The notes under the pieces: model-generated
What the model was told of the DNA's origin: nothing
The model's database searches: none
The model's input: only the letters and a program-made list of their open reading frames with translations
Shown: piece after piece, positions 38,976-45,390 of the stretch
Position numbering within the stretch: the first letter of the stretch is position 1
Layout: each line of letters starts with the position of its first letter
Virus record (IMG/VR): IMGVR_UViG_3300020109_000040
Location: 1-45,515 of that record
Length of the DNA stretch: 45,515 nucleotides
Strand: one strand, 5' to 3'
DNA from: a virus
Position numbers and translations under genes: made by a program

Positions 38976-39610
38976 CAGTAACGGCTCGCCAGATCGCGAG
39001 CGTGCTTCTCAGCCATCGCGCGCTGCCGAGCGGCAACTTCCCGCTTCGCCTGCACGCGGACGGTATCAAGGATCATTGCCTTAGCGTCTTTCGCCAGCGT
39101 CCCGGCGCTCAGCATCCGGCGATAGCTGTCGCGCCATTCCTCCGGGCACCACGCCAGCTTCGTATTGGTCACTGAGCGACCGCGCCGCGCTCGAGCATCT
39201 GCCGAATGGGTCAGGGCCTTGATGTCAGACCTTGCCAGCACTTCCCGCGCCGCGCGCTTGCCCGACGCTACCCGCGCCAGCACAGCCGCCGGGGTTGAAG
39301 CGTTCACCGCCATCCGCGCCGCCTGTTCAGCCTTAAATTGCGGATCTTCCGCAAACTTGCGGTGAATACCCGCGATCCGTCGCGCATGGATCTCCGGATC
39401 GCTGTTAAGATGCTTTGCCGAGCATGGCCGGCACCATCCCGTGCGGCTCTTAGCCGTGATCGGCGCCGCGCAGTCGCTGCACACCCGGCCAACATTCGAG
39501 ATATGCGCGATCCGACCCGGCGCGGGCGGCTCGACCCGGTGCACGGTGAAGCGGCCGGCACGACCTTCCACGACCATCGCGGGTCGCGGCGATACGAAGG
39601 CGGGCATCAT
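38975..39610 (-). CDS. Zinc-finger hypothetical protein
   Basis: A 211-residue basic protein. VCSDCAAPITAKSRTGWCRPC is a CxxC-CxxC knuckle (about residues 43-63), followed by long Arg/Lys/Ala-rich helices. The last 60 residues contain LAWCPEEWRDSYRRMLSAGT, a conserved-looking unit that I know from several alphaproteobacterial phage proteins. DNA binding likely by composition. Start ATG 39610 overlaps the previous stop. No specific function. Confidence 0.6.
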   Translation of the reverse strand: MMPAFVSPRPAMVVEGRAGRFTVHRVEPPAPGRIAHISNVGRVCSDCAAPITAKSRTGWCRPCSAKHLNSDPEIHARRIAGIHRKFAEDPQFKAEQAARMAVNASTPAAVLARVASGKRAAREVLARSDIKALTHSADARARRGRSVTNTKLAWCPEEWRDSYRRMLSAGTLAKDAKAMILDTVRVQAKREVAARQRAMAEKHARDLASRY

Positions 39611-39885
39611 GCCTCATCCTCCAACCGCTTCTCGACAAGCCGGGCATACCCTTGGATGTCGTGCCAGTTGTCGAGGTAGGTCGGGTCGCCGTTCAAAATT
39701 CGGGCGATCTTGTCCGCAATGACCGTCAGCGCCTGCGCCATGTCCGGTGCCAGGTACGCCCACTTCGTCGGCGCGGTGTCGGTGCCGCGCATGACATGTT
39801 GCAGGTTCTGCGCAATCGCCGCGTGATCGGAAAAGCTGCCGTAGCGGTTGCCGCGTTCGGCAAGTGTGTTGTTGAGGTCGGTCAT
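39607..39885 (-). CDS. DUF6378-like protein
   Basis: Ninety-two residues. ERGNRYGSFSDHAAIAQNLQH, then DMAQALTVIADKIARILNGDP and DNWHDIQGYARLVEKRL, is the full DUF6378 pattern, a small helical phage protein that often sits in replication blocks and has been linked to nucleotide-binding MazG-like folds. The fold idea is a recollection, not shown here. ATG 39885 overlaps the previous stop. Confidence 0.8.
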   Translation of the reverse strand: MTDLNNTLAERGNRYGSFSDHAAIAQNLQHVMRGTDTAPTKWAYLAPDMAQALTVIADKIARILNGDPTYLDNWHDIQGYARLVEKRLEDEA

Positions 39886-40304
39886 CACGCCACCGCCTTC
39901 AGCGCAGCATACTTGCCGCCCAGCTTGGCCCGCTCACAATCGGCGATCTCGCGACCACCGGGCGATGCGGGATGATGCGCGGCACCCTTTGCCGCCAGAT
40001 AATCGCGCGCCATAGTTTCGATCGCGTCGTGATCCAGATCATCCGGCACGCTGACGATCGACCGCCCTTCCGGCAGCAGCAGCGACAGAAGTTCGTCGGG
40101 TATGACACCGACCAACTCGTACAGCGCGTCGACCGGCATGATCGAGGTCGCGCCGTTGTTGCCCGCATAGGTGCGCAACGTCGAATACGGGATGCCGCTG
40201 TCGAGGCTGATCGCCTTTAGCGTCAGGCCGTTCGCTTTGGCGACCCGGAACACCAGCTCTTGGTTCTTTCGGATGATGCCACCGATGTCGCAATTACGCG
40301 CCAT
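39885..40304 (-). CDS. CII-like/XRE-type transcription regulator
   Basis: One hundred thirty-nine residues. IRKNQELVFRVAKANGLTLKAIS, then GIPYSTLRTYAGN, forms a helix-turn-helix, followed by MPVDALYELVGVIPDELLSLLLP and LDHDAIETMARDYLAAKGAAHHP. This is a phage regulator pattern in which the N-terminal helix-turn-helix is followed by a region with -SLLLPEGRxIV- and a C-terminal -HHPxSPGGREI-. Placement in the region where CII-type regulators lie in lambdoid phages suggests the same kind of role. ATG 40304 has GGGAG upstream. Confidence 0.68.
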   Translation of the reverse strand: MARNCDIGGIIRKNQELVFRVAKANGLTLKAISLDSGIPYSTLRTYAGNNGATSIMPVDALYELVGVIPDELLSLLLPEGRSIVSVPDDLDHDAIETMARDYLAAKGAAHHPASPGGREIADCERAKLGGKYAALKAVA

Positions 40305-40482
40305 GATGTTGCACTCCCGGAACGGTATCCGATCCACCATGGATATCACGCAAATTGCGGGAAACGGGGGTGCCGGTATGAAACCCGGCCTCGTCCTGAT
40401 AACCGAAGGGCGCGGTTTCGATCTCGACGGCCAGCCACAGGGCGGGCACGCCGAAGACAAGCGCCAGGGTCGCGATAAGCAT
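40294..40482 (-). CDS. Small protein with N-terminal membrane segment
   Basis: Sixty-two residues. The first 20 (MLIATLALVFGVPALWLAV) are a strong transmembrane or signal-anchor segment; the rest is polar. GAGGT lies 9 bases upstream. It overlaps the start of the regulator gene by 11 bases and follows the methyltransferase after a 42-base gap. Function unknown. Because it overlaps a confident gene only slightly, it is likely real. Confidence 0.5.
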   Translation of the reverse strand: MLIATLALVFGVPALWLAVEIETAPFGYQDEAGFHTGTPVSRNLRDIHGGSDTVPGVQHHGA

Positions 40483-40524
40483 CTACTGTACCTCGCTGTT
40501 TGGGGTGATGACGGGCGGGCGCAT

Positions 40525-41790
40525 TCAGGCGGCCGCCTCGAAGAGATTGCCTTGGGCGTCAGCGGCGACTGCCTCCGAGGCGACACGAGCCTCGGCTGCT
40601 GTGATGCGCGCTCTGGCGATGGGCAGGTATTCAGCGGTCAGCTCGCAGCCGACGAACTGCCGTCCTTCGAGGATCGCAGCCTTCCCGGTCGAGCCGGATC
40701 CGGCGAATGGATCAAGGACGGCACCGCCAACCGGAGTGACGAGGCGGACAAGCCAACGCATCAGCGCTTCGGGCTTCACTGTTGGGTGCGTGTTCCGGTA
40801 TTGAGTCTCTCGACCAGCGCTGAGGCTGGACGCTTGACCGCTTTCACCGTTACCGGTCTGGAACTGGACGAACGACTGCGGTTCGAATTGACCGAGTCCC
40901 TCGTCGCGGTCGGCCTTGCTGGCCTTTGCGCAGTAGAAGAACCGGGCGGCGCTGCCGCTGTCGTTCCGCCGCTCGCCAGGGCGCATTTGGAATCCGACCG
41001 TTCCAGCGTTCTCGCTATTGGCGCTCGCCTCGCCCGGTCGCCCCCGCAGCAAACTGCCGTAGACATTCTGTGCGCCACGGGGCGCCGAGGAACTGCTGGC
41101 GCCCGCGATCTGGCCGGGGGCATCAGGGAAGGCAGAGAGCACTTCGTCGCTGCCGTCGTGGATGACATTGGCAGGCCAACGCCCCTTACCGTAATCGACA
41201 GCGGTAGTAGCGCCGATGTGGCCGTAAATGCCGTTGGTGCCGGCCTGCCGGCCGTTGTTCCGCGCGCCGGTATCGCCAATCCGCGACGCATCGATATTCA
41301 GCTTGCCGGTGCCGAACTGCGCAACATTCGCCAGCGCCGATCCGATCAGCGGCTTACGCGCAAGAACGATCGGCTCGTGTGCGGGCTTCAGGCAGGTGCC
41401 GCGACCTTCATCGTCCAAGCCACCCTTCGGAAAACCGCTGCCATAGATCCACATGATCTGGTCGCGGATTTCGAAGCCCGCATCCTCGATCGCGCAGGCC
41501 ATACGGTGATAGGTGCGCGACCCGGAGAACGCGACGAGCCAGCCACCCGGCTTGAGAACGCGAAGGGCTTCGGCCCACATGGCCGGATCGAAGGCTACGC
41601 CCGACCCGTCCCACTCCATACCCATGAAGCCCTTCATCACCTTGCCTTGAGTGGCAGGCGACCGACCGCCGGGGCGGGCCGAAGTCAGCTCATACGGCGG
41701 GTCGGTGACGATGCTGTCGACAGACGCGTCGCCCATCGCCGCCATCAGCGTCCGGCAATCGCCGTGCCGAAGGTTCCACGCGCCGCTCAT
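40525..41790 (-). CDS. DNA adenine/cytosine-N4 methyltransferase
   Basis: A 421-residue N6-adenine or N4-cytosine methyltransferase. Catalytic DPPY at 30-33 precedes the AdoMet motif DPFAGSGST at 360-368, the beta-class order. Between them is a 200-residue insert rich in Gly, Ser and Asn, probably the target-recognition region. It may protect phage DNA from host restriction or modify the genome for packaging. No partner restriction gene is nearby, so it is an orphan. Target sequence cannot be read from the protein. Confidence 0.92.
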   Translation of the reverse strand: MSGAWNLRHGDCRTLMAAMGDASVDSIVTDPPYELTSARPGGRSPATQGKVMKGFMGMEWDGSGVAFDPAMWAEALRVLKPGGWLVAFSGSRTYHRMACAIEDAGFEIRDQIMWIYGSGFPKGGLDDEGRGTCLKPAHEPIVLARKPLIGSALANVAQFGTGKLNIDASRIGDTGARNNGRQAGTNGIYGHIGATTAVDYGKGRWPANVIHDGSDEVLSAFPDAPGQIAGASSSSAPRGAQNVYGSLLRGRPGEASANSENAGTVGFQMRPGERRNDSGSAARFFYCAKASKADRDEGLGQFEPQSFVQFQTGNGESGQASSLSAGRETQYRNTHPTVKPEALMRWLVRLVTPVGGAVLDPFAGSGSTGKAAILEGRQFVGCELTAEYLPIARARITAAEARVASEAVAADAQGNLFEAAA

Positions 41791-41942
41791 GTCGCCGGCC
41801 AGAAAACAGAACCGTCACGCTCATCGCGCTCGCCGGTTACGTTGCACTTCGAACAACGGACTTCCGTCTGATGCTCATTCGAGAACATGCTTTCGACTTC
41901 GCGCCAGTCGTGGGTGCACTCTGCTGCCGCCTCCCCACTCAC
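41787..41942 (-). CDS. Small zinc-ribbon-like protein
   Basis: A 51-residue frame from GTG 41942, with GGGAG just upstream and ATGA overlap with the methyltransferase start. ECTHDWREVESMF is followed by VRCSKCNVTGERDE: Cys 9, His 11 and CxxC could bind zinc, as in the small C-x-H-x-W...CxxC phage proteins also seen at 9010-9159. Function unknown. Confidence 0.5.
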   Translation of the reverse strand: MSGEAAAECTHDWREVESMFSNEHQTEVRCSKCNVTGERDERDGSVFWPAT

Positions 41943-42007
41943 CTCCCAGCCCCCCGATCACGACGGGCGGAAGTTGACTCAGAGCCAACGACGGGCAGGA
42001 TCGCGGA

Positions 42008-42286
42008 ATGGCGAACCGTACTGGCGACTCGATCGCAAATCATGTGGTGGCCCTCACGACGGCGCGGGCATTCGTCCGGTTGTGCGGCTTGCTGCGGCAT
42101 GGCGGCAGGCTCAGCGACGACGAATACGAAGGGATGCGGGCCGCGTTCACCGCTGACCTCGACGTGTGGACCGCCACCATGTGCGGACCCGACGCAAAAG
42201 CCGAAGCGCCCGTTGCCATGGCCAGGCTGGAAGAGGCCCGCCAACTTCTCGACGATCAGTGGAGCCGGTCAGGCCCTCGCGATTGA
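42008..42286 (+). CDS. Reverse-strand hypothetical protein in replication block
   Basis: Ninety-two residues on the opposite strand to its neighbours. VVALTTARAFVRLCGLLRHGG and SDDEYEGMRAAFTADLDVW read as natural helices, and the C-terminal MARLEEARQLLDDQWSR is amphipathic; the opposing frames are Arg/Pro/His-rich. A weak AGGA lies 8 bases upstream of the ATG. It may be a second moron. It overlaps the 3' part of the minus-strand frame at 42147-42326. Confidence 0.55.
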   Translation: MANRTGDSIANHVVALTTARAFVRLCGLLRHGGRLSDDEYEGMRAAFTADLDVWTATMCGPDAKAEAPVAMARLEEARQLLDDQWSRSGPRD

Positions 42287-42326
42287 GGTAGCGGCGCGCA
42301 TAGTCGCGCAGGTTGTCGTCGCTCAT
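42147..42326 (-). CDS. Short frame, possibly truncated gene
   Basis: A 59-residue frame from ATG 42326, which has GGAG..GGAGG upstream and an ATGA overlap with the GIY-YIG gene stop. The first 20 residues (SDDNLRDYARRYLNREGL) look like a genuine helical protein. The rest turns Arg/Trp-rich exactly where the plus-strand gene begins to overlap. Either a small true gene or the 5' remnant of one cut short by the insertion on the other strand. Confidence 0.35.
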   Translation of the reverse strand: MSDDNLRDYARRYLNREGLTGSTDRREVGGPLPAWPWQRALRLLRRVRTWWRSTRRGQR

Positions 42327-42946
42327 GCCTCCGCTCCCCGGCGTCGGGGGGAAGTGGCGGGAGTGCGGGGCTTAGGCTTGCGTGCGAGCGCGGCATGGTA
42401 ACGAGCGCGGGTTTCCGTTGCTCGCGGCCAGTCGATTGGAGTGCCGTGCAGGTGCGGCGCGGCAACGAAGGCGTTGACGATCTGCATTGCGGCAACGTCG
42501 TTCGCCGCAACGATGCCATCAGTCCGCACCGGGCAGCGGTAACCGCTACGCTTCTGTGCGTGACTGGCGCGCAGCGAGTAGCTGACCTGCTTACGCTGCT
42601 GTTCGGTTTTCGGAATGGCCACGCCGGCCACCTTGCCAGCCAAGCACTTTGGCTCAGGCAAGGAAGCGAGATCGAAGTTGCCCGAATTGATGCTGGCGAT
42701 CACAGCCAGCAAGCGGTCCGTAACGTTGAACCATTCTCGACGAACATGGTCCGCTTCGAACATCGCGTGGAAACGGCGTTCGCATTCGAACCCGCCTTCA
42801 ATCTCGGCAAGCACTTCCAACGGAAACGGGCACCAGTTTTCGAGAGCGGAGCGCCGCTGCTCGGGCGAAACGCTGCATCCGATCTTGATCGGGCCGTCAA
42901 ACCCTACCGGCTTGATGAAGTAGACGAACTGGCTGCGGCGGGTCAT
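42323..42946 (-). CDS. GIY-YIG / T5orf172-like nuclease-domain protein
   Basis: A 207-residue protein. Residues 6-75 carry FVYFIKPVGFDGPIKIGCSV, then QRRSALENWCPFPLEVL and HVRREWFN: Y-F-I, K-I-G, a helix with Arg and a late Glu, the T5orf172/Mug113 version of a GIY-YIG nuclease. The C-terminal 100 residues are basic and Pro-rich, probably DNA-binding. ATGA overlap with the Cro-like gene. Paired in type, not in position, with the protein at 6310-6852. Activity is inferred. Confidence 0.75.
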   Translation of the reverse strand: MTRRSQFVYFIKPVGFDGPIKIGCSVSPEQRRSALENWCPFPLEVLAEIEGGFECERRFHAMFEADHVRREWFNVTDRLLAVIASINSGNFDLASLPEPKCLAGKVAGVAIPKTEQQRKQVSYSLRASHAQKRSGYRCPVRTDGIVAANDVAAMQIVNAFVAAPHLHGTPIDWPRATETRARYHAALARKPKPRTPATSPRRRGAEA

Positions 42947-43164
42947 GCCGACACCTGCTGTTCCGATGTCCCGGCGGCGATGATGCTATCGACGTCAACG
43001 CGGATCTTCGCAGCGCGCGCGGCCAGCTTCAAATGAGCCAGTCGCGACGCCGGAATGCCGTTCTTACGCCAGCTATGCACCGTCGAGAGCGGAATGCTTG
43101 TGAGCTTAGCGACGGCGGTCGTGCCACCAATCGCGTCGATGATCTGGTTCGCTACCGTCTGCAT
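42943..43164 (-). CDS. cro: Cro-like repressor
   Basis: A 73-residue helix-turn-helix protein. IIDAIGGTTAVAKLTSIPLSTVHSWRKNGIP is the YdaS/Cro type: A-x-L-x-x-I-x-x-S-T-V-H-S-W-R-K-N-G-I-P with the recognition helix at TVHSWRKNG. ATG 43164 is used; longer frame upstream is Cys/Arg-rich and crosses the promoter. Divergent from the S24 repressor with shared operators, so it should repress the repressor promoter and limit its own expression, as in lambda. Confidence 0.85.
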   Translation of the reverse strand: MQTVANQIIDAIGGTTAVAKLTSIPLSTVHSWRKNGIPASRLAHLKLAARAAKIRVDVDSIIAAGTSEQQVSA

Positions 43165-43171
43165 GAACCGC

Positions 43172-43200
43172 AATATGCGACAATCGCAGACGCATCGCAA
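43172..43200 (-). promoter_or_regulatory. cro promoter
   Basis: On the minus strand TTGCGA (43200-43195), 17-base spacer, CATATT (43177-43172) gives a sigma70-like promoter 8 bases before the cro start codon region. The perfect operator at 43176-43188 overlaps the spacer and -10 box, so bound repressor would block it. Match to consensus is moderate. Confidence 0.55.
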
Positions 43201-43237
43201 GCACTAATCTGCGATTTTCGAAGTTGCGATATTCGGA
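43176..43237. promoter_or_regulatory. Operators in the cro-repressor space
   Basis: One perfect TGCGA-N3-TCGCA palindrome at 43176-43188 (TGCGACAATCGCA) and two copies with one mismatched arm base each at 43210-43222 (right arm TCGAA) and 43225-43237 (right arm TCGGA). Two more perfect copies lie at the early promoter. A graded set of three sites between divergent repressor genes parallels lambda OR. Confidence 0.7.
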
Positions 43238-43257
43238 GAAGCGGGCTTCACGGAAGC

Positions 43258-43842
43258 ATGACCCCGGCTGAAATTCGCGCCGAGCTAGACGCTCGCAATC
43301 TGTCGATCCGCGATCTGGCGGACATGACCGGCATTGATGAGAACAAGCTGACCAAATCGCTCGGCAAGCAGGGTCGCCGTTTCCAGGTTGAGGAAATGCG
43401 GCGGATTGAGGAAGCACTCGCGCCAGAACAGGGCGATCACGAGCCCATCCGCACGATCCCCTTGCTTGGTGACGTTCCCGCAGGCGCCTTCCAGCCCGGC
43501 GAGCAGAAGGGCGGCAAGCGCGTCGCGGTGTCCGACCCGGACACTCCGGCGCGCGCCTATGCGTTGCGGGTGAAGGGGGACTCGATGGACCTTATCGTCA
43601 ACGACGGCGACACCTTAGTCATTGATCCAGACGACAAAGTGCTGTGGCCGGGGCGGCGCTATGTGATCCGAACGGATGACGGCCAGACAACCTTTAAGGA
43701 ATTTCAGGCTGACCCGGCGCGCCTAGTGCCCTGTTCCAGCAACCCGGAACATCGCGAGATAATGATCGGCAGCGAGCCAATCACGATCGAAGGCCGAGTG
43801 TTTTCGTACTCGATGCGGGATGTCCCACGCCGGAACGGATAA
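43258..43842 (+). CDS. cI: CI-like S24 (LexA-type) repressor
   Basis: A 194-residue prophage repressor. Residues 1-55 hold a helix-turn-helix (IRDLADMTGIDENKLTKSL). The C-terminal S24 domain shows the Ala 75-Gly 76 cleavage site (GDVPAGAFQPG), the nucleophile Ser 109 (VKGDSMDLI) and the Lys 147 base (TTFKEF). The spacings (33 and 38 residues) match LexA/CI closely, so RecA-stimulated self-cleavage after DNA damage is expected. ATG 43258 has GGAAG upstream. It should bind the TGCGA-N3-TCGCA operators at both promoters. Confidence 0.92.
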   Translation: MTPAEIRAELDARNLSIRDLADMTGIDENKLTKSLGKQGRRFQVEEMRRIEEALAPEQGDHEPIRTIPLLGDVPAGAFQPGEQKGGKRVAVSDPDTPARAYALRVKGDSMDLIVNDGDTLVIDPDDKVLWPGRRYVIRTDDGQTTFKEFQADPARLVPCSSNPEHREIMIGSEPITIEGRVFSYSMRDVPRRNG

Positions 43843-44014
43843 GGTCGTTCTCGTGGCGGGCCTCGATGTCAGCGAAGGCGTCGAGATAGAACGACCCCCA
43901 TTCGTCACGCTCGCCTAGATCGGCCGAAGCGGCATCCGCTTCCGCTTGTTTCCGAGTCGGGCGCCACGGCCCCTTCGGCTGCCCCAGCAAAACCACGCGA
44001 TACCACAGACACAC
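43781..44014 (-). CDS. Hypothetical protein convergent with the repressor
   Basis: Seventy-seven residues from GTG 44014, chosen because AGGAGG lies six bases upstream. The start CLWYRVVLLGQPKGPWR is followed by an acidic helix TRKQAEADAASADLG and WGSFYLDAFADIE. It overlaps the 3' end of the repressor gene by 62 bases in a convergent sense and is divergent from the early operon across two operators, so its expression may be tied to the same switch. Function unknown. Confidence 0.6.
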   Translation of the reverse strand: MCLWYRVVLLGQPKGPWRPTRKQAEADAASADLGERDEWGSFYLDAFADIEARHENDLIRSGVGHPASSTKTLGLRS

Positions 44015-44083
44015 GCTAACCTCCTGCAATACGGGGGCAATGAGAACATAAACAGAACGCCCGCACAACCGGCGAAATATTTC

Positions 44084-44130
44084 TGCGATGATCGCAGATT
44101 GTGCATTGACGAACGTCTGCGATAATCGCA
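44084..44130. promoter_or_regulatory. Two perfect repressor operators at the early promoter
   Basis: TGCGA-TGA-TCGCA at 44084-44096 and TGCGA-TAA-TCGCA at 44118-44130 are perfect palindromes with a 34-base centre-to-centre spacing. The second lies inside the spacer and -10 region of the early promoter. They match the perfect site in front of cro, which identifies the likely recognition sequence of the S24 repressor and/or the Cro-like protein. Confidence 0.75.
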
Positions 44131-44134
44131 TAGT
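44106..44134 (+). promoter_or_regulatory. Early operon promoter
   Basis: TTGACG (44106-44111), a 17-base spacer and CATAGT (44129-44134) make a good sigma70-type promoter. It is the only obvious promoter ahead of the plus-strand early operon starting at 44188. The operator at 44118-44130 covers its spacer and -10 box, so repressor binding would exclude RNA polymerase. Confidence 0.65.
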
Positions 44135-44187
44135 CCTTCCATCAGCTCCGAACCGGGGCGACCGCCACGGCGGGGACGGAGGACAAC

Positions 44188-44403
44188 ATGGCTTCCAACA
44201 ACAATAGCATGACCCAGGCAGATGGCGGGGCGGCGGGGGTGACGATGAACGTCACGCAAAAATCGCTGCTGGCGTGGGGCAATTATGAGCCGATGCATGA
44301 CGCAGTAGGCGATCAGTCGCTTGCCTACATTGTCGGCGTTATGCGCCACGCTTTCCTCTGCGGGTACGCGGCTGCCGAGCGTGACCAGGGCGGTGCGAAG
44401 TGA
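44188..44403 (+). CDS. First gene of the early operon
   Basis: Seventy-one residues, ATG with GGAGGA six bases upstream. The first 20 residues are Asn/Ser/Gly-rich and flexible; the rest (LLAWGNYEPMHDAVGDQSLAYIVGVMRHAFLCGYAAAER in parts) appears helical. Being the first gene after the operator-controlled promoter, it should be made at once on derepression. No family recognised. Confidence 0.6.
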   Translation: MASNNNSMTQADGGAAGVTMNVTQKSLLAWGNYEPMHDAVGDQSLAYIVGVMRHAFLCGYAAAERDQGGAK

Positions 44404-44648
44404 GCATCCACACCCGCATCGAAGCCGCCAACGACCGGCTGACCTATGTCGAAGCCGCGATGATCGTCGCAGCCGAGCGTGGTCCGCGCCCGGTCGTCCG
44501 GGTGCCTTACTCGACTGGCTATCCAGGCATGTCGAACGAGGCTTTGCTCGAACAGCAGTACCGGATGCACGACGGCATCACCGCCCGCGAGGAATGGGAC
44601 CGCGCTGTCAAAGCCGTCCTTGCCCGCCCCTCCCCGACCGCATCCTGA
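44400..44648 (+). CDS. Hypothetical early protein
   Basis: Eighty-two residues from a GTG overlapping the previous stop (GTGA). RIEAANDRLTYVEAAMIVAAERG is helical; YSTGYPGMSNEALLEQQYRMHD and ITAREEWDRAVKAV follow. Natural amino acid composition and the coupled start support it. No function recognised. Confidence 0.55.
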   Translation: MSIHTRIEAANDRLTYVEAAMIVAAERGPRPVVRVPYSTGYPGMSNEALLEQQYRMHDGITAREEWDRAVKAVLARPSPTAS

Positions 44649-44659
44649 CGGAGGAAGAT

Positions 44660-44917
44660 ATGTCTTACGACCAGATGAAACGCGACGGCATCAAACGCCT
44701 TAGCGCATGGTCCAAGCCGAAGAGCATTGGTTTTGCGACCATTCAGGGCCGTGTCGAGCGTCCCAAGTGCGGCCGCTGCAATATTGTCGCGTCTTACTCG
44801 ACGCCGATCGGCCCGCGCTGCTTCACGCACGCTACCGAGTACGCAGCGAAATTGCAGGATGGTCGCGATGCAGCCGCCCGCGCCGCCATCGCCAAAGCGT
44901 CCGGAGCCGGGGCGTGA
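44660..44917 (+). CDS. Small protein with CxxC
   Basis: Eighty-five residues, start chosen at the ATG after GGAGGAAG. RVERPKCGRCNIVASYSTPIGPRC holds a CxxC plus a third Cys and a later His (FTHA), a possible three- or four-ligand zinc site. The C-terminal helix is Ala-rich. Function unknown. Confidence 0.6.
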   Translation: MSYDQMKRDGIKRLSAWSKPKSIGFATIQGRVERPKCGRCNIVASYSTPIGPRCFTHATEYAAKLQDGRDAAARAAIAKASGAGA

Positions 44918-45390
44918 GCGCCGTTACCCCACCCCGTCAGTTGCAAGGCGCAAAGTACAGCCCGAACCTGGGCCGCTGGCTTGCACGCAACAGACGCCAG
45001 TTCGGCGATCGTCCCGGCGTGTACCGCGACGCTGACAGTGTCCTGTTCTTCGGCAAAATAGAGGATCACGGCTTTTTCATCGGCGCTCGCATGTGGGGCG
45101 TCTTGGCCGGCAACAAGCGCGGATCGATCTACGCCTACGAGCCGCGCATTGGCCTCGAACTGACCGAAGTCGAAGGCTTCTGGGACCGCTACGCCGAACA
45201 AGGCCGGTGCGCAATGGACCCGGAACACCGGACCAGCTTCATCGGCGATGACACGCGCTGGCAGGTCGATGGCGATCATCGCGAGTGCCTGTGGTGCGGC
45301 CAATGTTCGCAGACCCTTCGCCGTTGGACCGAACATGTCGAGCGATCGGCTTGGGCCATCGCAACCCCCACCGAAGGGATCGCAGCATGA
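44914..45390 (+). CDS. Hypothetical protein with C-terminal cysteine cluster
   Basis: One hundred fifty-eight residues from GTG 44914, overlapping the previous stop. The middle is rich in aromatic residues and Gly (VLFFGKIEDHGFFIGARMWG, then YAYEPRIGLELTEVEGFWDRY), and near the end RECLWCGQCSQTLRRW has three closely spaced Cys. It is the largest of the first early genes. I recognise no family; a metal-binding role is possible. Confidence 0.6.
   Translation: MSAVTPPRQLQGAKYSPNLGRWLARNRRQFGDRPGVYRDADSVLFFGKIEDHGFFIGARMWGVLAGNKRGSIYAYEPRIGLELTEVEGFWDRYAEQGRCAMDPEHRTSFIGDDTRWQVDGDHRECLWCGQCSQTLRRWTEHVERSAWAIATPTEGIAA

Noticed and set aside
40171-41871. 566-residue plus-strand frame opposite the methyltransferase and regulator genes
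   Set aside because: It runs antisense over two confident genes, with the mixed composition of an antisense read and no motif; long antisense frames are expected at this GC content.
41939-42244. 101-residue minus-strand frame upstream of the small zinc-ribbon gene
   Set aside because: Although its stop overlaps the GTG at 41942, the protein is His/Gly/Pro/Arg-rich without structure; the plus-strand frame at 42008-42286 is far more natural.
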